10,879 bases of DNA from Promethearchaeota archaeon. Lineage in GTDB: Archaea > Asgardarchaeota > Lokiarchaeia > Sigyniarchaeales > Promethearchaeaceae. Each line of letters begins with the position of its first letter. Positions within the stretch are counted from its first letter, which is position 1. Under the pieces are notes generated by a model. That model made no database searches, was not told the DNA's origin, and saw only the letters and a list, made by a program, of their open reading frames with translations. The stretch spans positions 1 through 10,879 of the forward strand of contig WJKO01000036.1 of the NCBI GenBank assembly GCA_014729055.1, written 5' to 3'. Shown piece by piece: positions 6,324 to 10,879 of the stretch. A program made the translations under genes and the position numbers.

Positions 6324-7717
6324 GTTTCGGATTTATCTGGAATTCTATCTTCCGCTTCCTCAGGTATTGTAACACCCAGATCTTCATCCTTTTCCCAGTC
6401 AAAATCAAGTTTAATATACTTTTTAATGACCCATAATGTGACCATAAAGAACACCGTGACTATTGGTCCCCAAATTACATATCCCATTGTAAATGGGGCG
6501 GGTCCCCCGTTATCTACTACGGGCAGTTCGGTTAACCATCCTGTTAAATACAGTGAAGCCGCTTGAAAAACATTCAAAATCAAGGCGGGAAATCCAGTGT
6601 ATAAGCCCGTCTTTAATTCTCCATCTTTTACTTTCGCGTCCTCTGCCATATCTGCGTAGATAATATATGGAAATAATGCCCATCCACTCTGCATCAAAGC
6701 GATGAAGAAAATGAAAACAACGCCGAAAATAAAATTACGGGCAAATGAGAAAGCACCAAGAATGGAAAAAGGAGGAGCTATAATCCCAACTAAAAATACA
6801 TCTAACAAGGTTCTCTTCTTTCCTTTCGATTCTATTCTCTTTCTCCAGAATGTTACTGACACGATCAGACCTAAAAACAATATAACGGCAGCAAGATACA
6901 ATTCTAAATCTTCCAAAGCCATCACTGTATCAATATAACTCAGTAAAACTGCATTAATCATGGCCCAACCGAGTGAACTTAGTCCTTGAATAAATGTCAT
7001 TAAAAGAAAATTTTTATTATTCAAGATTTGCTTCAATTCTGTTTTAAACTTTGTAGTGTATTGTGGTGTTTTTTCGACCGGCATATATATTGTACATAGA
7101 TAAGTCAACCCAATCATAATAGCTGCAAAGGTTAGTATTGCAGTCAAATAATCTTGTGGAATCTTAGTCGGATCTTCCTGTAATTTATCCTTCACACTCG
7201 TCAAGACAACAATCGAGAAAATTGAAGTTACTGCTAGTGCCATAAAATTGAAAATGTTTTGAAATGCCGATACTTTGGGTCTTTCCTTGGTTGGAAACTG
7301 TTCAGCAGTCCATGAATGGTAGATCGTAGTCATCGCGTATGCTCCTTGGGCGAGTACATTGAAGGTGGCAAACCAACCAAATAATTGTAATTCAGGAGGA
7401 TTTGCGCCCAAAACTAAACCTGGCAACAACAGCATTATGAAAGAAACGGTTAATATCGGTGCCATTATATAAAGATAGGGTTTTCGCCGACCTAATTTCG
7501 TCTTTGTGTGATCGGAAAACCAAGGAATAATGCATTGAAAAATAGCTGCCGATAATTTACCCAACATTAAAGAAGTTCCCACAAGCCCACCTCTTAATTC
7601 ATATACATCCTCATATAAGTACAATAAGGCGAAATCAATTAGTCCCATGAATAAGTTTATACCCAAGCGTGGAGAAGCATATATTACTTTTTTTGCAGTG
7701 GAAGTTGAATCACTCAT
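6320..7717 (-). CDS. GPH-family sugar:cation symporter (MFS)
   Basis: The 465-residue protein has about 12 hydrophobic segments in two halves, typical of the glycoside-pentoside-hexuronide:cation symporter family (MelB/XylP/UidB relatives). Key marks are WFSDHTKTKLGRRKPY (66-81), the loop between helices 2 and 3 with the D...GRR signature, FPTKERPKVSAFQN (141-154), the long central cytoplasmic loop (about 213-235) and YADMAEDAKVKDGELKTGLY (354-373), matching the family's loop before helix 11. The C-terminal 30 residues are acidic and cytoplasmic. These proteins bring in sugars, glycosides or uronides with H+ or Na+. The substrate is unknown, but the flanking oxidoreductases suggest a sugar or sugar acid. 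The ATG at 7717 follows a strong TATA box at 7763-7774. The stop codon lies on a CTAG shared with the convergent dehydrogenase. Confidence 0.93.
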   Translation of the reverse strand: MSDSTSTAKKVIYASPRLGINLFMGLIDFALLYLYEDVYELRGGLVGTSLMLGKLSAAIFQCIIPWFSDHTKTKLGRRKPYLYIMAPILTVSFIMLLLPGLVLGANPPELQLFGWFATFNVLAQGAYAMTTIYHSWTAEQFPTKERPKVSAFQNIFNFMALAVTSIFSIVVLTSVKDKLQEDPTKIPQDYLTAILTFAAIMIGLTYLCTIYMPVEKTPQYTTKFKTELKQILNNKNFLLMTFIQGLSSLGWAMINAVLLSYIDTVMALEDLELYLAAVILFLGLIVSVTFWRKRIESKGKKRTLLDVFLVGIIAPPFSILGAFSFARNFIFGVVFIFFIALMQSGWALFPYIIYADMAEDAKVKDGELKTGLYTGFPALILNVFQAASLYLTGWLTELPVVDNGGPAPFTMGYVIWGPIVTVFFMVTLWVIKKYIKLDFDWEKDEDLGVTIPEEAEDRIPDKSET

Positions 7718-7762
7718 AAATATAGATTAAATTAGATGAACAAATAATCTTACGGATCATGT

Positions 7763-7774
7763 ATTTATATAAAT
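7763..7774 (-). promoter_or_regulatory. TATA box of the GPH symporter gene
   Basis: ATTTATATAAAT is a perfect palindrome holding the archaeal TTTATATA consensus. It lies about 50 bases upstream of the ATG at 7717 and predicts a leader of about 25 bases. It is the best promoter match in the window. A 6-bp inverted repeat (AAATTC-TTCATC-GAATTT, 7771-7788) overlaps its upstream edge and could be an operator. Confidence 0.6.
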
Positions 7775-7809
7775 TCTTCATCGAATTTCTTAGCAAGATC
7801 TTTAACTTT

Positions 7810-8361
7810 TTATCGACGAGGATCATAAAGTTCTGGTACATTTATATTAGCAAGATTCAAGAGATGATTAATTAGATCAACATATTCTTTATCATCTTTA
7901 TAGAATTCTGGAGACCATCTATCTATTACATGATACTTATTCGTTTTATCATAAACTTCAAAAATACATTGGTTCCCATCCAATCCGAGTCTTTCTTTAT
8001 TCGTATTTAAATTCCAAAAATCCATATTTTCAATTAATTTTTCAATTTCCTGAACGTCTTTCTCGCTTAGGGTCCTCTTAATATCTGTTTTGACAGTGCC
8101 TGGCTCATAACCTCCTGCTCCCGATAAAATAATTGCTCTTAAGAGAATCTCATTCTTTTCAATGGTTATTTTAATCATTACAGGATGTTCAAATGTTCTC
8201 AAATAAAGCAATCGATATATTGTTAAATCTGAAGAACCAGAATTATAAATTGGCTTTTCATTCATTACCAAAAGATGTTTTCCGTACCATTTTTGTGTAA
8301 ATGTATCTAAACCTTCGTTCTTATTGAATGTACTTTTTGGAAAAAATCTTTTAAAATTCAT
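7810..8361 (-). CDS. Conserved protein of unknown function (GAGGYEPG / YHVIDRWSP type)
   Basis: The 183-residue product has no signal peptide or membrane segment. Three blocks look conserved: TIYRLLYLRTFEHPVMIKI (about 47-65), SGAGGYEPGTV (about 79-89), and DGNQCIFEVYDKTNKYHVIDRWSPEF (about 128-153). From memory, uncharacterised bacterial proteins share the order arginine-rich strand with FxHP, GAGGYxPG, FWxL, DGxxWxxE, YHxVDRWSP, so I regard it as the same family. Its function is unknown to me. The conserved D, R and W in the last block might form a binding site. It lies in the same direction as the symporter but has its own TATA-like element (8388-8394) with a palindrome next to it, and the symporter has its own promoter too, so it is probably a single-gene unit. 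Transfer from bacteria is possible but untested. Confidence 0.8.
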   Translation of the reverse strand: MNFKRFFPKSTFNKNEGLDTFTQKWYGKHLLVMNEKPIYNSGSSDLTIYRLLYLRTFEHPVMIKITIEKNEILLRAIILSGAGGYEPGTVKTDIKRTLSEKDVQEIEKLIENMDFWNLNTNKERLGLDGNQCIFEVYDKTNKYHVIDRWSPEFYKDDKEYVDLINHLLNLANINVPELYDPRR

Positions 8362-8387
8362 GTTATTTTTAACATAGATTTACAATT

Positions 8388-8394
8388 CTTTAAA
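8388..8394 (-). promoter_or_regulatory. TATA-like element of the 8361 gene
   Basis: The minus strand reads ATGTTTAAAG about 30 bases upstream of the ATG at 8361, which predicts a leader of fewer than 10 bases. The BRE position on its upstream side is occupied by the palindrome at 8394-8415. Confidence 0.4.
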
Positions 8395-8415
8395 CATATC
8401 GCAATTGCAATATGT
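8394..8415. promoter_or_regulatory. 22-bp palindrome, candidate transcription-factor operator
   Basis: The plus strand reads ACATATCGCAA followed by TTGCAATATGT: two 11-base half-sites with no spacer, complementary at 10 of 11 positions. The palindrome directly abuts the TATA-like element of the 8361 gene on the side where TFB would bind. A further half-site GCAATAT occurs at 8426-8432, 19 bases from the one at 8407-8413. This arrangement is typical of a dimeric regulator that blocks or aids TBP/TFB. Identity of the regulator is unknown. Confidence 0.5.
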
Positions 8416-8459
8416 AACGAACTAAGCAATATTTCGGCGTTATATTCAAAGTACAAAGC

Positions 8460-8508
8460 AGATTCCAGATTTTTTCATCATTTTTTTCATTTTTTTTCAT
8501 TGGAATCT
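8460..8508. repeat. Inverted repeat enclosing a T-rich 10-bp repeat
   Basis: AGATTCCA (8460-8467) and TGGAATCT (8501-8508) are perfect inverted copies. Between them are T-rich units ending in CAT (TTTTTCATCA, TTTTTTTCAT, TTTTTTTCAT at 8471-8500), a short tandem repeat of period 10. The tract covers the stop codon and last few residues (SNEKK) of the membrane-protein gene. It may be a transcript end for plus-strand RNA, a slippage-prone tract, or a stem-loop in the 3' end of the minus-strand mRNA. Confidence 0.45.
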
Positions 8509-9737
8509 TCATCAGGAATTTGACTATATTTTATCCCTAATGGGGAAAATCTCACACCTTGAGATTTAAGATCGGGTGTATCTTCTTCAATTTTGATGCG
8601 ATAATACGCATATAATAATCCAACCACCGAAATAAAAACCCGAGCATAATCTATAAACTCAAAAACACCCGAAATATCATTTATAATAAGTGCTGCTAAT
8701 TGAACAGAATAAATAACGAAAAACATCATTCCTGGTAGAATTCGCACGTTAGGGCTTTTCGTGATTTTTTGTTCAACAAAAGTCATCACTCCGACTAAGG
8801 TAATACCATTTAGAAGTGAAAAAATTAACCATTGGTCACTATAATTGAGAAAAGAAAACAATGATTGAACGAAGGCAGAAATCAAGACTAATACAATTAA
8901 GAATTTCCCGTATATCATATTCTCAAGTTTCTCAAATATCAATGCTGTAAATGACGCGGAAACACTAACCCACATTAAATTACGCCACAATAGAGCTTGG
9001 TTGCTTAAACCCTCACTAATATACAAAACATATTCCCCGTTATATGAAAATACAATAAAAGTAAGTACTAATGCAATTACTTTTCCTAAATCCACGGCAA
9101 AGTCTGTCAACGCAACCATATCTTCTCTAACGGCTAATTTTCCTGGTTTGATAATTTCGCTTTCATCAGCTACTAGTTTTTTATCGCCAAGGATAACAAC
9201 TAACGGATAGCATAATAAAGATATTACCAAAACAAATATTATTGCAGATTCCTCAACTAAGTAACCTGCACCCCACGTTATTGCACAAAATGCGAAACAA
9301 TGGGCAGAACTCCGTAAAGGTTTATCCTCTTTTGAGGGTTTAACCGTTTTGTCCTCTCTAATGAAAAACCAACCCATAAGGACATAACAACCAGATATTG
9401 CACAAATAGTTATAAGAACGTTATTATTTTGATTATCCCAAATTGAATATGTTAGAAATCCCAATGTAATTAGGGCGAACGCTGCAATATAACTCAATAC
9501 CATTGTTATAATCCGGCTATTAATGTCCAACTTCCTTGTTTTCAAAGCAGTATAATCAATAACGATAATAAAAACAAATAGACATACCAAAAAAATAATT
9601 ATACCAGTTAGCCCATTATCAGATAGACTATTATTTCCAAGCTTCGTAATATGGAGTAATATATAAGGTAAGACAACAAAAAGTCCTTGATAACTAAGCA
9701 TTTTGGTCATAAATTGGTGAGAAGATTTGTGTTTCAT
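8487..9737 (-). CDS. Polytopic membrane protein of unknown function (about 11-12 helices)
   Basis: The 416-residue product is mostly hydrophobic. Likely membrane segments lie near 15-31, 43-61, 76-98, 106-125, 146-160 (weak), 165-184, 208-231, 252-268, 276-297, 302-321, 335-353 and 363-380. The segments are separated by short charged loops, the longest about 126-145 (REDKTVKPSKEDKP) and 185-207. A polar tail of about 35 residues follows and is probably cytoplasmic. The helix count recalls an MFS-like transporter, but I see no MFS loop motif such as G..D..GRR, so I do not assign a family. No catalytic residues stand out. The ATG at 9737 is within about 30 bases of a TATA-like element at 9762-9769, suggesting a leaderless mRNA. 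Internal ATGs at codons 10 and 13 are alternatives. It has the same orientation as the 8361 gene but is 125 bases upstream of it. Confidence 0.82.
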   Translation of the reverse strand: MKHKSSHQFMTKMLSYQGLFVVLPYILLHITKLGNNSLSDNGLTGIIIFLVCLFVFIIVIDYTALKTRKLDINSRIITMVLSYIAAFALITLGFLTYSIWDNQNNNVLITICAISGCYVLMGWFFIREDKTVKPSKEDKPLRSSAHCFAFCAITWGAGYLVEESAIIFVLVISLLCYPLVVILGDKKLVADESEIIKPGKLAVREDMVALTDFAVDLGKVIALVLTFIVFSYNGEYVLYISEGLSNQALLWRNLMWVSVSASFTALIFEKLENMIYGKFLIVLVLISAFVQSLFSFLNYSDQWLIFSLLNGITLVGVMTFVEQKITKSPNVRILPGMMFFVIYSVQLAALIINDISGVFEFIDYARVFISVVGLLYAYYRIKIEEDTPDLKSQGVRFSPLGIKYSQIPDEDSNEKK

Positions 9738-9761
9738 TTCAATTAAGATATTGATTCTCTC

Positions 9762-9769
9762 TTTTAAAT
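9762..9769 (-). promoter_or_regulatory. TATA-like element of the polytopic membrane protein gene
   Basis: The minus strand reads GATTTAAAAGAG about 28 bases upstream of the ATG at 9737. The spacing predicts transcription starting at or within a few bases of the start codon. Confidence 0.4.
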
Positions 9770-9804
9770 CTTTTTTATGAATTCAAATATCATTCTGGGC
9801 GGAT

Positions 9805-9836
9805 AAAAATCTGATAAGATTTTTAAATTATCTTAT
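9805..9836. promoter_or_regulatory. Two overlapping inverted repeats upstream of the SDR gene
   Basis: AAAAATCT-GATA-AGATTTTT (9805-9824) is a perfect 8-bp inverted repeat with a four-base centre. ATAAGAT (9814-9820) also pairs with ATCTTAT (9830-9836) across nine bases. The two structures share the same middle arm, so only one could form at a time as a cruciform or in RNA. They sit just upstream of the TATA-like element at 9833-9840 and between divergent genes, which suits an operator. Confidence 0.4.
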
Positions 9837-9840
9837 AAAG
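9833..9840 (+). promoter_or_regulatory. TATA-like element of the SDR gene
   Basis: CTTATAAAG lies about 45 bases upstream of the ATG at 9884 and predicts a start near 9862, with a leader of about 20 bases that contains the purine-rich AGAGGATAAGGAAG. A second candidate, CTTTTAAAC, lies at 9844-9852. Confidence 0.45.
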
Positions 9841-9883
9841 GATCTTTTAAACTAAATAAAAGAGGATAAGGAAGAATTGGGTC

Positions 9884-10690
9884 ATGAAAAACTCAAAAAA
9901 GATTATAAGAAAAGATTATGGAGAATGGGCATTAGTAACTGGTGCTTCCTCTGGGATTGGGAAGAGTTTTGCGGAATTATTAAGTGATCAAGGAATAAAT
10001 ACGATATGTATTTCTAACGAGAAGGACCAGCAAGCTGAAATTTGTAAAAGTTTTAAACAAAAGTATAATATTGAGTCCATTCCGTGTTATGTTGATTTAG
10101 CAAATGAAAATTTCCTAAAAAAAATTAATGAAACCATTGGAGATCGTATTATTTCTATTCTTATTTGTTGTGCATCCTTTGGATTTGTAGGAAAATTTGA
10201 AGATCAAGATGTTGAAATTTATAAAGAAATGATTCATGTTAATGTATACTCATATCTCAGATTAATTCATCAATTTTACTCAGATATGATAAAAAGGAAT
10301 AATGGTGCAATAATTCTCACGTCTTCCGTAAATGTTTCGTCTCCGTTGGGTCTAAGTGCGGTCTATACCGCAACTAAAGCATTCGAATTTTATTTAGGTG
10401 AAGCACTTTGTTGGGAGAGTCGAGATTCTGACTTAGACATATTGGTGCTACTGCCAGGACCTACTAGAACGAACTTTCAGAAAACAGCAGGTACTAAAGT
10501 AACTTCATATGCCATGGATCCACTAAAAGTTGCTGAAATCGGTCTTAAAAATTTGGGGAAAAAATGGTTTACAATTGCAGGATGGCGTAGTAAGCTATTC
10601 TTTTACATTGGACAACTTCTCTTCCCAAAAAGACGGATAAAGCTTGCATCTAAAACATATCTAAGGCAATTATTAAAGAAAAACAGATAA
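9884..10690 (+). CDS. Short-chain dehydrogenase/reductase (SDR)
   Basis: The 268-residue product is a classical-type SDR. It has the cofactor motif VTGASSGIGKSFA (18-30), a DL after the third strand (71-72), N120 in NVYSYLR, the active-site set S148, Y161 and K165 (LTSSVN and YTATKAF, with the standard 13- and 4-residue spacings), and PGPTRT (191-196). These oxidise or reduce alcohol/ketone groups with NAD(P)(H); the substrate is unknown. The usual structural NNAG motif reads CCAS (95-98) here, so the two asparagines are lost although the surroundings (FGFVGKF) fit the DltE/17-beta-HSD-like branch. The C-terminal 40 residues combine aromatic/hydrophobic stretches with many basic residues (FPKRRIK, LLKKNR), which may bind the membrane. 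The ATG at 9884 is preceded by a weak AAGGA at 9868-9872. It converges with the truncated gene at 10724. Confidence 0.92.
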   Translation: MKNSKKIIRKDYGEWALVTGASSGIGKSFAELLSDQGINTICISNEKDQQAEICKSFKQKYNIESIPCYVDLANENFLKKINETIGDRIISILICCASFGFVGKFEDQDVEIYKEMIHVNVYSYLRLIHQFYSDMIKRNNGAIILTSSVNVSSPLGLSAVYTATKAFEFYLGEALCWESRDSDLDILVLLPGPTRTNFQKTAGTKVTSYAMDPLKVAEIGLKNLGKKWFTIAGWRSKLFFYIGQLLFPKRRIKLASKTYLRQLLKKNR

Positions 10691-10702
10691 TTCCAAGGAA
10701 AT

Positions 10703-10721
10703 TTCAAGATCTATTCTTGAA
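10703..10721. terminator. Hairpin between convergent genes
   Basis: TTCAAGA-TCTAT-TCTTGAA is a perfect 7-bp stem with a five-base loop, lying in the 33-base gap between the stops at 10690 and 10724. On the plus strand a T-rich run (CTTTTTAATTTTTT, 10731-10744) follows, so it could end the SDR transcript. It might also work for the opposite gene. Confidence 0.45.
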
Positions 10722-10723
10722 TG

Positions 10724-10879
10724 TTACTCACTTTTTAATTTTTTAATTGCTGACATCTTCCCATACTTCAGCATACTATCTACTGCTGTCCGCACATTCT
10801 GTACGGGACAATCCAATATATCATGTGTGAACCCGGGAATATAGCATGCATCATCGGGACTATATACTGCATCTTCTAC
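10724..10879 (-). CDS. C-terminal end of an unrecognised gene (5' part outside the window)
   Basis: A frame open from the right edge to a TAA at 10724-10726 codes for the last 51 residues of a minus-strand protein. It contains DDACYIPGFTHDILDCP, then QNVRTAVDSMLKYGKMSAI and a lysine-rich end KKLKSE. The frame is uninterrupted, its amino-acid mix looks protein-like, and its stop faces the SDR stop 33 bases away, as expected for a real convergent gene. The fragment is too short to name a family. Confidence 0.6.
   Translation of the reverse strand, partial: VEDAVYSPDDACYIPGFTHDILDCPVQNVRTAVDSMLKYGKMSAIKKLKSE

Noticed and set aside
6702..6938. Plus-strand lysine-rich open frame inside the GPH symporter
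   Set aside because: Reverse reading of membrane helices gives lysine/asparagine-rich frames; no start signal and no domain.
8471..8500. T-rich units considered as a CRISPR-like array
   Set aside because: Units are only 10 bases with no unique spacers, so this is a simple-sequence tract.
9001..9210. Plus-strand open frame inside the polytopic membrane protein
   Set aside because: It is an antisense image of a longer, clearly membrane-type coding frame, with no promoter or ribosome site.

Overview
The window is strongly AT-rich and dense with genes. It looks like an archaeal chromosome. Most gene starts have a TATA-like element (TTTATATA, TTTTTAAAAA, CTTATAAAG) about 25 to 60 bases upstream, and several genes seem to have almost no leader and no Shine-Dalgarno (SD) sequence, while a few have a clear GGAGAT. 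The gene content (MOFRL-type glycerate 2-kinase, tandem Gfo/Idh/MocA dehydrogenases, GPH sugar symporter, SCP2-like proteins, SDR) and base composition would suit an Asgard archaeon of the Lokiarchaeia type. That lineage is an inference from general impression; the window contains no marker gene that proves it.

Layout. 1-1196: two tandem minus-strand paralogues of an acidic, probably SCP2-like (lipid/sterol-carrier fold) protein, the first cut by the window edge. 1345-2901: plus-strand glycerate 2-kinase, divergent from the paralogues. 2926-5346: minus-strand cluster of two Gfo/Idh/MocA oxidoreductases followed by a small two-helix membrane protein. 5418-6323: plus-strand beta-hydroxyacid dehydrogenase (3-hydroxyisobutyrate dehydrogenase / tartronate semialdehyde reductase family), divergent from the oxidoreductases across one shared TATA-like element. 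6320-7717: minus-strand GPH-family sugar:cation symporter whose stop codon overlaps that of the dehydrogenase on a CTAG. 7810-8361: conserved protein of unknown function. 8487-9737: polytopic membrane protein of unknown function. 9884-10690: plus-strand short-chain dehydrogenase. 10724-10879: C-terminal end of an unrecognised minus-strand gene.

How the genes may work together. The centre of the window reads as a carbohydrate or sugar-acid locus. A GPH symporter would import a sugar, glycoside or uronide, and the two Gfo/Idh/MocA enzymes would oxidise or epimerise it. If the beta-hydroxyacid dehydrogenase acts on tartronate semialdehyde, it would make glycerate, and the glycerate 2-kinase would phosphorylate that to 2-phosphoglycerate for lower glycolysis. 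No aldolase or dehydratase is visible, so the pathway is incomplete here and its substrate is unknown.

The most interesting non-coding signals are a 22-bp near-perfect palindrome abutting the TATA box of the 8361 gene, two overlapping inverted repeats upstream of the short-chain dehydrogenase, the shared TATA element at 5368-5377, and a 36-codon stretch of the tandem paralogues that carries 15 base differences and no amino-acid change. I found no tRNA, rRNA, CRISPR array, insertion sequence or transposase. No stretch without a gene exceeds about 190 bases.
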